Below, in pieces: positions 1 to 13,639 of a DNA stretch of 64,000 nt. A program made the position numbers and the translations under genes. The notes under the pieces are model-generated. The model ran no database searches, was not told where the DNA came from, and worked only from the letters and a program-made list of their open reading frames with translations. The first letter of the stretch is position 1. Each line of letters starts with the position of its first letter. This stretch comes from Callaeas wilsoni (taxonomy: Eukaryota; Chordata; Aves; Passeriformes; Callaeidae), in NCBI GenBank assembly GCA_013398955.1, contig VWPU01018713.1:62001-126000 (forward strand). Direction: 5' to 3'.

Positions 1-3000
1 AATCCCACAGGAGTGAATGCACTGGAGACCCGGGGCCAAATTTTTTCACAGTCAAATTTTTGCCCTCTCCCCTGCTACCTTGCAGGCAGGGCAATAGTGA
101 TTAGTATGATCTGTTCTTTCTTCACAGTATATTTATTCTTCCTCTGCAAAAATACACATCTTTTCATTATTCTTTGGATACAACGCTATCTGCAAACCAT
201 CATTGTGCTCTCTGATATGTGCTAAATATTGACAAAGAAAAAAGAAAATATGCATGTTGAAACAAGCTGACCTCTGGTGCAAGAAGAGCAAATAAGTGAA
301 TGCCCTGGCATGTGTCTTTATTATTGCTAATTGTTTTTTAAACACCACGAGTCTCCTCTCAGCTTGGGAGACAAAGACCCTTCCAGTGCTACATTAGACT
401 GAGGGCAGAACCAAGAGCCACATGCTTGTCCAGACTGATAAATCCATGAAGAGATGGGTCAGGCAGGCTGTGTTGACAGCAGCTCAGGTTTTACTGGAGC
501 TGATGGCTTTTGGAGCGTTTTCTTCTGCCCCGCAGCACTCATCTATATCATGTATCAGGGAGAGCTGACTATGTACTCAGATATTAGGTAGTACCTGAAA
601 GTATTCAGCTGCTTTGGGTGGTGTCTGTAAGCTGCCTCTTCATAAAACTCATCTTCAACAAGGCCAAAGAATCTTCTTGTGTAGTTTATCTGGAAACTGT
701 CCATGAGCCAAGAAGTTCGGAACAACCAACAGCATGAAAATGTAATTAAATGGATGCTGTACGGGCAGAGGTCTCAGGAATTGTGAGGCTTGACAGAAAA
801 AAAGCATCTTGCCCCAAGTTTAGGGTATTTGAGAGGTTTGTTTAACCTTCATTCGAGCTACTTGCACAAAATTCCATGTTATTATTTACAATACCATTGA
901 ATCAAAACGTGAATTTGCCATAGCAACCCAGGCTTCAAATGGGGCCTACATTGATTCCCCAAATTACAGCACCTCCTTAAAAAGGAGTAAAGAAGAGTGC
1001 ACTGTGTAATCTGAACTCTTGAAAAATGCTATAAGGAAAACATGGCTTTGATAAACAACACATTTTCTCCAATTTTTAGAGTATGTTTTATAAAAGAAGG
1101 TTGTAGTTACAAAGAATTATAAAATTATAAATATGTATATATAAAATGAGCTATTTCAGCTTAAGGAATTTTTCAGGAAAATGTTAACACTGGGGACATA
1201 CTGGCAACAGCAGGACCGATGTGGGACATTGGACAGGATGAGGTGAGGATTTCTATGTCACTGCCTTGTTTTTTCACCGTAAGGAAAACAAAACAGTGAC
1301 AAATCATACATTCATTCATGCATTTTACTCTTTCCATTTAGTCGGTCCTTTTGCCAGAAAAATAATGAAGCATCCAGCAGATGACATAGTTGTACATAAA
1401 TAAATATTTATTCAAATCCCCTGCTTGCAGTCACTACCCACTAACAAAATACCAGAGTCAGCTGGATTTCTGGAAAGCAGAATGCATCCATAAGTTTTGC
1501 TTAAGTTATGCAAAATAATGCACGCTTAACTGTGCCTTTGAAAGTCTCGTGTTTGTAAATGTTTGTGTGTGAGTACCTGTGTGTCTGTTGATGTTATGTG
1601 ATATAAAGCACTTGGACTTTTCACATCCATTTCACTTTTCTTCCTGTTATTCCCAGGTACGTATTACTGACAAGATTTGTCCTAAGCACACATAAGGTTT
1701 TTGTGTTGTGCATCTCAGTTTTACAGGACAGATGCACATCTTTTTTTTCCTTAAGCAGAGTTTCAACCACATGTGTCTGGCATGAGAAAAGAGCTGTGCT
1801 AAAAGGGACAATCTTCTCCCCTTCTTTACAAATTATTTCCTATGATTCAAGTGATGGTGAAAATAAGGAAAAAAACCAGCTATTTGTTAATATTTTCAAA
1901 AGCAAGTCAAAACCCCAAGCCCTGTAGCTAACAAGTAGTACAACAGGTGAGATAATCCATGTCTCTCTACACATTTCTACAGATTTTTAGGAATTTTGTT
2001 TTCCTTAGGAGATAAATGGGAGCTTCTTCTGCACCTATACAGAAGAAGCAGCCCCAAATCTCTATTTTTTAAAATTGCTACACTACTTTCACAATACAGG
2101 CACCGTTAACCTGCGATGGACACACCAGCCCTGCTGGACATCCACAGAAACTCAGGCTGATCCAACTCAATTGCTTTCACACTTTTTGTTCATTGTGAAC
2201 AGACTCCTGGAAATCTGGACACGGTATTCTTGCAGATAATTTCTGTCTTTTCCACTTTATTGCTAGTTGTCTCTTTCGGGACATTTCAGCCTCAAATATC
2301 AGCTTTCCATTTGCAATTCATGATATTAGCTGGAAAATTCACAAGACAAAAGCAGATCCCATGGACTGGCTTAATTCCACTATTCTTATTTTAGATTCTT
2401 GTGAGTTAAGGAAAACCACAACAGGTTTGAATTTTGTTTTGCTTTTTAATCTAAAGATACTATTTGTTTTGGCTTAAAGGGAATTGTGAGAAATACCAAT
2501 ATATTTAAAGGGAACACATTTAAGTGCTTTCTGAGGACAGCCAGTGAACCTTAGCAGTGAAATCCTGCTGTATGTGAGGTTCTAAAATTGCAATGTACAA
2601 ACGCTTTACTGGGATGTAAGAGTGTCCAAATGTGTGTAGTCCAGGATGACATCCAGTTAAAAATGGCAATTGCATAAGGAAAATGTTATTCTCAAAATTT
2701 AAAGGAATCAGTTTATACTTACATCCAAAATTTCTAATGACATCACACACCATGAAACAATGAAATCTAATAGAGCTGTTCGCTTCAACAGAAGTTTTAA
2801 AATATGGTCAGAAAGACTTTACCTCACCTCTGCTGCCTGACTTCAGCCTTGAAATCTTAAATCTGACAGTCAGTCACTTCTCTTCTACTTCTTTTTCTAC
2901 CACAGAACAGCATCTTGGCTTTGCCTTCCCAGCCTGCATCAGCCCTACCAACTCTCTGAAATGCTTCATATAGAGCATCCCCTGTATTCACTGGGAAATA

Positions 3001-6000
3001 CTAGAAGTCCTGAGGTAATTTTTCAATAAAATAATGAAATTAGATCGTAGCGAGTTAGGAACAGTGGTCATTTGATTTCAGAGCTCCACACCGCCATGGC
3101 TGCAGGCAGTATAATTTCATAGTTCTCAGAATATGTGTAACTCAGGAATTACCCAGAAACATAAACTGCAATTCCTGGAGGTAAAGTGAAATATCCATTA
3201 GTTGCATATATCAAGATTTGTCTGCTCTAAAAGAACATACATTACAGCAGATACTCCTGCTACCTGACATATGGTTTTCTTTTGGGGAATCAGTGCAGTG
3301 TAAGTATTAAAAAAATTGCTCCATTCTCAGCTTTATGCAAAGGCTGAGTCTATTATTGGCCTTGGTCTTCACAGAGCAAATTCATTAGTTTGAACTGTGC
3401 TTTTATTAATGCTAAAAGTCAGGGAAAAAAAAAAGCTGGGGCTAAACTCCATAGTGCCTTGTCGTACCACTTGGAAAAAATTTACTTGTCCATACTTTAA
3501 GCTCCCTGTGACAAATTCTGTCTTTCCAGTGGTTCCAGACTGTGTACAAGACAATAGAAACAATGTGGGAATATAACAAATTCTTAGTGATATTAGCAGC
3601 ACCGGTGGATGCTGTTCCAATCCATGTAATTGCAAAGTGTGTCCAGATGCTGCAATGATGCATATCTTGTAAATGCTTATAATGATAAACAGATAATAAA
3701 GGTTGAATTAAACATGGTCAATGGTTTTGGCCTTGCTGCCGGAAAGTTCTGGAGTGTATATGAAATAAACCATCACCACAATTAGCATTGGTTGGCTCTC
3801 TACCATCTCCAAGGAGATCCAGGATGTTGACTCTCTCACCTCTGGGACTGCATTTTAAAGCACTGATGGGTTGGTGCAAGTTTTAATTTATAGTGCCTAT
3901 ACTTTTTATAATTTGACAATTTCAAATTTGGTGGGTGGCAATTCAGCCCTTTTTTCAAAACGTAGAGGAGAGGTGGGTTTGAATGGTTTTGTCAGAAAAT
4001 AATTGCAGAAGAATGGCCAGTTCCAACACAAAACCCAGGCATAGATTCACTAGGTATCTAACAGGAGATATAGATCATCCTCCTAATTTATCATAAATGT
4101 GTTTATTTATCTCATGATCTCCCACGTCTCAGGCACTGCACAGACCAGCTTCTAAGATATCAATCCTGGAGAAAGCTTTTAAACTCTATTCAATTAAAAT
4201 TCATTTGTAAAAACCAGTTTAGCATTAAGGAAAGAAATGCAAGGTAACTGCACGGTAGGAATTGTCTTGGCAGTGCCAAAAGATTTCCTGTCTGTTTCTT
4301 AACTCTCCATATTTTGAGTTTCTTCCGTAAGAAAATTTTTCTGTTACTCTGAAACTACAGAGGACAGGGTTTCCACGGAGGTGTATCAGTACCTACTTAA
4401 TGGTAAATATGGCCATTGGTGCTTCATGAGTTCGTGATGCACTTGATCACACACTTTATTGAAGTTCCTAATGAGGTCCAAAGATCCTGTGATGGAAGGT
4501 GTAATGACATTTCAAGATATTAGCAATAGTCACTTGGCAGTATTCCCTATCTTCCTGGTATCTTTGAATTACAGCAAATAAAGGTCTATTTGAAATTAAA
4601 TTCTGATACAGAAATGTGCCTTTCTACTAAGGCTGTGCATTGATGGGTAGGAATCTGTTACCATTAAGGGAGCTAGAAGGCAGCTGAATGAAATCTTAGA
4701 CAAAAAGGAAGGGATTTTTTTCTGCTTAATGACTAATACTAAGGCACTTTGCCAAGGCATGCGTGCATCGTAACCCACTACTTATTTGGGTGAAGAAATG
4801 CCCCAGCATTTCCACCTCCAGCACACTGACAGCTCAGCCCTAAGTCATCAATTATCCACAGCAATGTGCCCAGGGCTGGTGCTGCCACATGCACAGCAAA
4901 GCCTGCTGCCCACAGAGGCCCAGTTTTGGATCTGGATGCTGGTTTCTCCCAGAATTATGTATTTGAATGTGCGTAGCACAACAAACTGCATCGCAATGAC
5001 TGCACGGTTCATAACTTGGCACCGGTGCCTGCTATTTTTCCAAAGTCAAGTGTAAGGTCTTAGGGCCCTATTAATGAAAAATCCATCTGATGGCTGGATC
5101 ACAGAAAAAGGAAGGCCTCAAATTATGAGCAGGATCTGTTCTAAAAGCCATGTGCTCATGTAAAAATGTGATGGAATATGGGCACGGAAAGTACCGTGTG
5201 GATTTCACTAGATGCACAGGGACTCCTGGTATGCACATAAATTTATATCTTGTACTTGGAGACATGATGCAAAGGGTCAGGAGGCTGAAAATATGTTTCC
5301 TTACTGCATAAAGCAGGGAAATAAACAGTGAGATGTCAAAAGCCCTGAAAAAAAAGGTCAGGGTCAAACATGGTTATCTAACAAGTCTCACTTTTATTTG
5401 CCCTGCCTACATGTTTTTATTTCTACAGCGTGAAACCAATAACTCTTGTTTGACATATCAACCATGCACCCTGAACAGCCTGGGAAACTGTTAATGGCTA
5501 TACCTATCTGAGTATTTGACACAAGCTGCAGAAGTAGTCAGCACCTGTTATTTATAGAAAAGACAGTGAAACAGTCGTAAAATACAGGACTGCAAATGCA
5601 TGCTAGAAGGATGTTTCAGTTCTCAGGAAAAATAGTTTTTTTCAAATTATCTCGGTGAGTTCACATACTCACTTTTATTTCTTTTTACTGTTGTAATCAA
5701 AATGTTAAGGAAAAGATAGAAAAGAAGAATTTTCCATCAGAAAATATCTCTGTATTATTATCTTATTATCTCCGTCTTAGCCAACTTATGCAGAGTAGAC
5801 TCTTTTCCTTTTTGCAGTATGTTTAATTTCCCACAGACCTGGATTACAATAATGTTTGTCAAGTTGTTTTTTGTTTGTTTATTTTTTTTTAATAAAAAAG
5901 CAGGCTGCATTCATGCTGCTCACTTTCTGCAAGTTGTACTTATAGTTTAACCAGCTCAGCTCCCTTTCTCTCATAGCTGCTTTTGTGCAAAGAATTTGCT

Positions 6001-7947
6001 CACCATTAATCCCCAGTGTGATGGGCTTTGTAAAAGTGGCAATGCAGAAGTCATGAGAGGACTCTCTGGGAAGATTTGGATTTTGTAAGGCTGCCTTCAG
6101 AAGAGTTCTTTCTCCTTAGGAAGTTCATCATCCTGTCAGGAAAGGCACAGAGAGGAGCGAGGCCAGATCCTTTGGCAATTCTGGATTAAAACTTTAATCT
6201 TTGGACTACTTGAATATGCCATAATTTATGCCATACAAAATTTCCTAAATTATGGCTAAAGCAGCTCTGTCCTCTTAGGTTCTCTTTAATTTTAATGTTT
6301 CTCATTAAAAAGGATGAAACATGAACCACTGTTACTGAAAACTGATCCTTCTCACCAGCGGGAAAACCTCAGCTCCTCTGTACATGAAACACTCGACGTA
6401 ATGGCAGGTTTTGGCTTTTTCCAGTGTGACCATGGCACAGCTGATTCAAGCCAAGACATCCGGGATATCTACACAGGGCATACGGATCTTCAGCACTGCT
6501 GATGCTGCTCAGATTTTACTCATGATTATGAGGACAAATTTCAGCTCTAGAAGCAGAGCTTCACATTATGTCATGTCAGCAATGCAGCCAAATGCTGCTG
6601 GTAAAAGTCAATTTAATGCTATGGAATTACTTGTGTCCGAGTATGAAGGCCTTCAACAAAGGAAAATGAGAAATAAAGCACCTTTGCTCAGATTTTATCT
6701 CCATACTTCCAGGGTCCTTAGAAAGCATGTGTGAAGAAAGAATCTTGGGAGCTGAGAAATGCAGGGCATTAGAAACAGTTGTCATAGTAATTGTCTTCCA
6801 TATATATAGAGTTCATTAAATGGCCTAGTAACTGTGCCAGTATAACAGAGGCAAGAGAGTGAAAAACTGACAGTCTGTCTGAAAGGACAATCAAAGAGAA
6901 GGAAAATGAATACCTCCAAAGCTGTAAATACATCACAAAACATTCAGAAAAAGTATGTTTCAAGGGGAGGAGAACGTTTCAATAAAATTGTGACTTTAGC
7001 TCTGGAAAATAATTCAGTTAGAGCACAAGTGGTTGTCATAAAAATTGTGTATATTAGGAAAAATCACTGTTGTCTGTTTGAAAACAGGAATAATACCTTC
7101 TAAGCATCTCAAATGACAGGTTTTATTTAATAAACTTGGGTAAGAAATATGCTGTATAACCACATGATGTTTGTGGAATGTTACTACACATGTAAAAAAA
7201 TGCTGTAAACATAAGGGGCACTGTGTGTGTGCTTCTCTGTGAGAAACTCACTCCATCCTCTGAGAAAGTTTATCATTAAAAGACAAGATAGGTTACAGTA
7301 AAATGACATAAAGTCCAGCTCTGCAAGGTGTCACAGTGCATTCTCTCTTGCTGTCACAAGGACTGCAAATTCCCTGAAACAGTCACTTAAGCACTTTGTT
7401 CCTTGCATCCTTAACATATTTAGAAATGAGAAATGAGCCTGTATTTCCATGGACAAATGGCTCAGACAACATAGCTAATGATGTTTGGGGTTTATGTGGG
7501 ACAGCAGGATAGACAAGTTCCCTTTATAGGAAAACTAAGAAAAATGCAAAATTATGGAAGGGTTCCTCTTGCATAGGAGAGGAATGGGAGGTAAGAGTGA
7601 GCAATTGATGACGTTTGGGTTTGCTACTAAATGCAGCTGCAGGCAGGCTGGAAAACTGCTGCTTTTGCATGTGCACTGAAGAGCACACATATGTACATTT
7701 TTGTCTCAGTTACTAGGTAGGTGTTAACAAAACAGCTGAACCATGTACGGAACAGTTTTTTGCCTATTTTTAGTTCTCCCTTGCACAAGGTCTGCATATT
7801 CTCTTCTGTCCGCTGCCGACGTTTCAGCTGTGGCTCTCGGCACAGCTCACACTTCTGTTCCGAAAGCTGCCCGAATGTTGCACCATTGCTGCCAGGAGGT
7901 CCTAAATGGAAAACCAAACAAAACAAAACCAGTAAATCAACTGTGAT
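1..7947. other. Unique AT-rich non-coding DNA, no gene seen
   Basis: I read both strands for exons, repeats and RNA genes and recognised none. Open frames are short (up to 107 codons at 6411-6734) and show no known domain. Several are bounded by splice-neutral sequence, as expected by chance. The stretch holds short A or T runs (for example A10 near 3429) and AT-rich patches near 1115-1145 and 5880-5900. No CR1 or LTR signature was visible. It may be intergenic or intronic; nothing in the sequence decides between them. Confidence 0.6.
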
Positions 7948-7987
7948 AAAAAACAACAACAATAACAACAATAACAAAACAAACAAG
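7948..7987. repeat. AAC/AAT-rich trinucleotide microsatellite
   Basis: A run of AAC units is interrupted by AAT and ends in AAAC units, about 40 bp in all and without G. It reads as an imperfect (AAC)n simple repeat. On the other strand the same bases make a leucine-rich string in an otherwise meaningless open frame, so that frame should not be taken as a signal peptide. Confidence 0.85.
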
Positions 7988-8109
7988 AGCACTCTTCTCT
8001 CGCCGTCTTGCAAAACAAAATCCTTCAGGCATGATTTATTAGTAAAACCAACTATGGACAGTTAATAATGTACATCTGGATCCAATGAACAAATGCACAG
8101 CCAAATTAT

Positions 8110-8140
8110 CCTCTTCTTCTTTATTTTTTTTTTTTTCCCC
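8110..8140. repeat. Pyrimidine tract with T13
   Basis: A CTT-rich stretch leads into thirteen consecutive T (8124-8136) and then CCCC. It could be the reverse complement of an old retroposon poly-A tail, but no element body or target duplication is visible beside it. Confidence 0.7.
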
Positions 8141-11100
8141 GGGATTTAAGTGAACTAATTCATCTGTACTTTAACAAAAGCTTTTATTTCCACATGAAGA
8201 GGTGGGCAGCCATTCAATCAGATGTGATTGAGATTGTTTCAGTCAGTTAAATTGCCCAATATTTTCACATTACCTTGAAAAAAAAACCAGAGAAGGACAC
8301 GTGTGTGCCATTTTGACCTAAGAAAGTGTAAGTCTCTATCTACAAGATGTCTAATATATATAAATTTATATACAAATATTTATGATTCTATTATACACAG
8401 AGAAAGTAATACCCTTGCATTAACATGAAACATCATGATGAATTAGGATCACAAATAATAGAAAGTGCATGTGGAACGAAAAGTCTGGGATATTCTTTAC
8501 TCATCTTTCTAGCCTTCTGGGCAGAACAGCTCATTTTGAAAGCAGATGCTCCTGTCTACTGTAAAAGAATTGAAGTTTTGGAGTGGGTGTACTCTGCTTT
8601 CAGCTGGCAGTGTGGATTTGTAGCAATGACTCCCATCCTGAATTGCCCAGATTTTGATCCATGAGCGAGTGTACAAATGGGTGGACATGTTCTTAAGGAA
8701 AAAGCTCAGTAAGAATTTGTCTCCAGCACGTGTACAATATTTCAGTACCTCTAAATGATGCAAGTCAATAGAACTGCTGGCATGTTTAAAGTAAAACACG
8801 TGTGTGATTGCCTGGAGAACTGGAGTCCATGATTTTAATTCTGTTTAACAGTGACTTAACTCTTACTGTCATACAGCTATCAGGCTCCTTTTCTTTTGTT
8901 CCTGTTTTTTATATTGGAAGCAGGTCCTGATCCTTTTAAAGGAGCTTTTGAGTTAGTTTAACATCACTGCTAAGCGGCACAGCAGAAAAACAAGCACCGT
9001 TGTGGAGTTTTTCCAATTAATTCTGGATTTGCAGTTAAATACAGGTGTCACAATTTAATATATGAATAATTCATAAACCATCAAACAGCAACATTTCAGT
9101 GGAGGGGTTCCCAAAAAAAAAAAAAGGTGTCAAACATATGCCAAATATTTACAGGATTGTTAGCAGCAAGTGGCTGATGGAAAGCTGAAAACTGCAAATA
9201 AAGCAACTTAGCTGATGGGTTGTTTAAATTCACAAATAGCAGCTGATGACTTCTTCCTACTCAGAGAGAGTTTACTGACTTAATTACAACCTCACATTCA
9301 TTTTTAGTTTTGAAAATCTCTTACAGCAGGGGAGCAACAATCTCTGAAGGAGATGGACCGAATCAGTAATTTTTTCTTGTTCTGGAACTTAAACTGACAT
9401 ATTTTTTTCATGCAAGAAATTCTGCTAGAGCTTGCAACTGTACAGGAAAAATAAGACATATTTGTGTTGGTAATTGGCATGACTCTTTTTGCACATTATT
9501 AATTTTCTGTAAAGAATAAATCTTTAGGTTTAAAAAAGCTAGTTAAAAGTCCTTTCATCCCTTTAGTTTAGCTTCCACATGCTGTGAAGTGACCAGATAT
9601 GACAACAATTGAAATTAAGAGAAGTGGCATAATAATGAGATATTTGTATCCATCTGCATAGAAAGCTAAATAGGTTAAATACTGACTTCACTGTCTTTAT
9701 TCTGTCTAAATATTCCCAAGAGGTGACGCACAAGACCAAGAATGATTCAGTGGTCTGATAAGGGGAATTCTGCACAACTCCAGCCAGCCTTCCTCTGTGA
9801 GCCAGTAACTAAAATGGATTGCATTTGGGCACTGTATTTAGTTTTGCCCATAATTTATTATCTGATCTTGGCTGACACCCCAAACCTAATTTTTTTTTAA
9901 CACACAGTTTTTATGGTATATTGAAAAAGCCTGCAATCCAGCTTTCCCTGCCACCCAAAATGAAACTTAACCTATGCATAATATTTAAGAGGAGCTACTA
10001 CCATTTAAATGACTGTGGCTGGAGAAGTCTTCCTTTTTCCCAGACTGAAATTCTGCAGAATTTCCTTAGCTTATATTTTGTTTCCTTTACCATATAGCTC
10101 AGTAACTGAGATATGAATATCTCAGGTATATGAAATATCAGATCCACTCCCTATTTGGTGTACCTGAAGGTACTGAAGTGCTGCAGTAAGTAGGATGTGG
10201 TAACTACTTCCAGCCACTTCTTAGGCGCCTGGTGATCATGAAACCATCCAATACTCTCATGGAAACGGATCCCCAAAAATATTTAACATAAAATTACAAC
10301 CCTTTATATTAGTCTTTATTTAATAACCAGAAAGAAACAGTCAATGATTTTATAGATAAATGGACTCTTTTTTGTTCTCCTTTTTTTTTAAAAAAAATAA
10401 TCTTTTTGCATCATTTTTGGTTTTGGTTGCTTGAAGGACTAAATTAAGAATGGCATGTATCTTAGTGGGGGCTTAGGTAATGGTATATCTGGAGATGTAA
10501 TGAAGCACTGAAGTATTCTTTCCCCTGGGAGGTGAGAGTGCTGGCTGTTACAATACTGTACTTCTCTCATGCTTGACAGTTGAACAGCTTTTTTAAATAA
10601 TGGCAGGAAGTCCAGAGCTTTTCTACATTCTCCTTTCCTTTCAGTGTGCCAGATGCCCTGGCACCAGAGCGCCTTTGAAATCTTCTCCTGTTTCTTCAGC
10701 ACCTGACGGGGATGTTTGACTGGAGATTTATAGCTGACCTGAAACCCAAAGCTTCTAAAAAGCTGAAGTTACAGAAGCTTGCAGTGATGCTGGATTCGCC
10801 GGAGTGGTGGTGCTATCATCATCTGATGGCTGCTGAGCAGTGAAATGAGATGGTAATTTCTGCATTCCAGTGGTCGAGAGCTTCTACCACCAAAAACACC
10901 AACACGACTCAAAGAAAGATCTGTTCAGAGATCTTCCGGACATGTTTTGTGTATGTTTGGGCTCTGACCACATCAGTGGCATTGCTTGCATTAATGGAAT
11001 ATCTCTTCTGATAGTTTATCACAAGCATAAGAACTTCCAGGATGGAGATTCAGTTACTTATCTGTGGGGGGAAGCAGCCAAGAAACTGTGATTGGGGAAG

Positions 11101-11225
11101 AAAAGAGACTTCCGCACCTGCTCCCATCCCATCAGCACTGAGAAGAACTGATAAAGCCAAAAGGTCCGTTGGGGCATCTCTGCAAGATGTTTGTGGTCTG
11201 GGTAGTGTTTTCTTTCACGGAATAT
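8141..11225. other. Unique AT-rich DNA, no gene seen
   Basis: No recognisable gene or transposon body was found. There is a 13-base A run at 9113-9125 and a T/A low-complexity patch at 10381-10400. Frames reach 96 codons without any recognisable motif. Confidence 0.55.
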
Positions 11226-11643
11226 CAGAATCACAGAGTAGCTGAGGTTGTCTAGTCCAGCCTCTTGCTCAAGCAGAGTCAGCTAGAGCAGATTGCTGAG
11301 GACATCATCCACTTGGGTTTTTAATATCTCTGAGGATGGAGACCCGGCCAACTCACCAGAAAATCTGGGCCACTATTTGATCACCCTCACAGCAGGACAG
11401 TCTTTTCTTATGTCCAGAAGGAACCTCCTGTGTTTCAGTTTGTGCCCATTGCCTCTTGGCCTGTCACTGGGCACCAGAGTGAAGAATCTGGGTCTGTCTT
11501 CTTTGATCCATTAGGTATTGGTAAGATCCCCTGAGTCTTCTCTCCTCCAGGCTGATCAGTTCCAGCTCTCTCAGCCTCTCATGAGAAAGATGCTCCTGTC
11601 CCTTCATAACCTCTGTCCTTTTGGAGGCTGTGGTTGCTCCAGA
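11226..11643 (-). mobile_element. CR1 LINE 3' end, 5'-truncated
   Basis: Read on the plus strand, this begins with the reversed CR1 tail (CAGAATCACAGAG) and continues through landmarks typical of avian CR1 3' ends. These are TCTAGTCCAGCC, a block resembling GGTTTTTAATATCTCTGAGGATGGAG, the CCTGTGTTTCAGTTTGTGCCCATTGCCTCTTG-type region, and CTTCTCTCCTCCAGGCTGA. The element's own sense strand is therefore minus. It is the longest CR1 piece here, about 418 bp. It covers only the end of the reverse transcriptase region and the 3' UTR, so it cannot encode a working protein. About 20 bases normally found just after the tail (around GGAAGGGACC) are missing, giving GAGGTTGTCTAG. The many substitutions show an old copy. 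Confidence 0.93.
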
Positions 11644-13206
11644 GTTATGAAGGTCTTAAGTCACACATAAATCTCTAAAACACCCCCTTTTCTGTCCCCT
11701 TGTTGCCTCCTCATCCACCGTTCCTAAGAAACGAGCAGTATAGGAGAGCCAAGAAAAAAAATGCAAGTTCTTTATAGGAACAACTTCGTATCTAAAGCTC
11801 AGAAATTGAAGGTTTCATTCCTGCTTGTTCCTTTATAGCCATGATACAACATTTAAAGTGACACTGCAAAATTACAAAACAAGTGTTCCTGCCAATGTAA
11901 ATAAAAGGGGAGATAAAGTTGGAGATGATTGATGTGTGTGGGAAGAAGTTACTACAGATACCTGAAAGGAGAGCCATGAAGCTTTATTAACTAAGCCATA
12001 AAAATATCTCGTCAGGGATAAAGCTCCCTGATGTAATAACAGTGAAAAAGAAAAATTTATTCCAGAGATGAAACTAGTTCAACATCTGAGCAATATTTTC
12101 AAACTGTGAAATACTCTCTCAGTAGTGATTCTTCCTCTCATTAGTCTTTTACTCGTTATTCTTGCTATTACTATCATCATCCATGTCCCTATTCAGAGGT
12201 AAACCTGTACTGATAGTAATTCCCAGACATGTAAGAAAAGGATTTATGTGGAAAAGGGAGGAATTAGGAAAATCCTTTGGCAGCAAATGTCTTTTTTTTT
12301 TCTTAAGAAATCGAACAAAAGGAGAACGGTGGAATTACACTGTCAAAAAAAACCAACCCCAAATCTGGGCAAAAATGGAGTATAATTTATTTTGTGAAAT
12401 GCTAATAAGTAAGAAGACAGGCAAAAAAGAGTTTAGGAATGTCTTTGAGAATATTAAATTATGTTATTAGGTCTTGAATTATCTCCTTGAAATTGTTAGG
12501 AAAAGTACATATGCAATGTTGCTTAGCTTTTGGATCCCTTACATCCTGGAAACACAGAGTGTTGACACCCAACCCAAACCTTAACAATTATTTTCACTTT
12601 ATAACTTTTTAACCTGCAGTTTAGCAGGTTATACTGAGAGGAATGTTTTCACTGCTATTTTATGAGTCCATAAAAGAGTTTTATGAGACAATTTTGAACT
12701 AAAACATCTTCAATAAAGCATAAAATAATGACTTTGTAGGATCAAAACTCTATAAACAATAGCTACTTCTACAATGCCTGTGAACAGGTTTAACGTATCA
12801 GTCATGAACATAATCGTAATACAGACCAGTCAGTAAAAGAGGGAGCCTTTTACTTTTTCATGCTTAAAAAGTGTAAATGTTGTTTTTTCATAGCTTTGGA
12901 CACCTGCATTCTCTCTTCACTCCTGTTTAAGGGGATAGGAAGCGGCTTTATTATTAATTGCTCTTAGAAAAACAGGAATAAAATATTTTCAGTTTAAAAC
13001 CAATACTTATTTTCAGGCAGAACATGTTTACCCAAACACTTTTTGTGATGAGTTTAACACCAAAGAATGTAGAATGGTTTTGAAGATAAAATGCTTAGAA
13101 GTTTATCCCTGTTTTTATTTGTAATGCAACACTTGTGTTTCACCAAACTGCATCCTGAAGAATATGCTTTGCAATTTCCCAAACAGAAAAAGAACAGCAA
13201 AAGATG
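11644..13206. other. Unique AT-rich DNA, no gene seen
   Basis: Between two CR1 copies. It holds a T-run (about 12291-12301) and AT-rich sequence. The open frame at 12162-12470 (102 codons) has a lysine-rich, low-complexity composition and no family resemblance. Confidence 0.5.
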
Positions 13207-13366
13207 CCCTGTCCCTGGAAGTGGCCAATGCCGGGTTGGATGAGGCTCTGAGCAACGTGGTCTATGAAATGTGTCCCTGCCCATGGCAGGGGGTTGGAAC
13301 TGGATGATCTTTAAGGCTCCTTCCAACACAAACCATTCTGTGATTCTGTGATTCCATGATTCTACG
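13207..13366 (+). mobile_element. CR1 LINE 3' end, 5'-truncated
   Basis: This plus-sense CR1 3' terminus has CCCTGGAAGTGG, GGTTGGATGAGGCTCTGAGC, TGTCCCTGCCCATGGCAGG, TTGGAACTGGATGATC and CTTCCAACACAAACC. It ends in the family's short tandem tail (ATTCTGTGATTCTGTGATTCC and so on, to about 13366). Lack of a poly-A tail and ending in ATTCTGTG-type repeats is diagnostic of CR1. At about 160 bp it is one of the better preserved copies in the window. Confidence 0.95.
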
Positions 13367-13639
13367 AAATTTTAAAGGGTATTCTTTAAAAAGTAGGTAA
13401 GCTTCACAGTGATGAAATTTATACCAGGTGTTTTTAAACCTGTGTTAAGGAGAAGCAGTCCTTTTGGCATCAGGAAAGTGATGTTGAAATCTGAAGCGAC
13501 AGTCTGCTTGTGCTTGCAGAAATTAGTACAGCTCCTCTCTTCGCTTTGGCGGTATCTAAATTACCCTGCAGCAAATGAAGATGAATTTGTTTAATTAATG
13601 GCTGGCAATAGTGCAGTCGTGGTTTCTGAAGCCTTAAAA
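13367..13639. other. Unique sequence, nothing recognised
   Basis: This is AT-rich DNA between a CR1 end and the following homeodomain-site-rich block. No gene or repeat was seen. Confidence 0.4.

Noticed and set aside
7627..8013. 128-codon frame with a leucine-rich start resembling a signal peptide
   Set aside because: The leucine run is the complement of the AAC microsatellite at 7948-7987.
11293..11514. 73-codon plus-strand frame
   Set aside because: It lies wholly within the CR1 copy and on the strand opposite to its sense.
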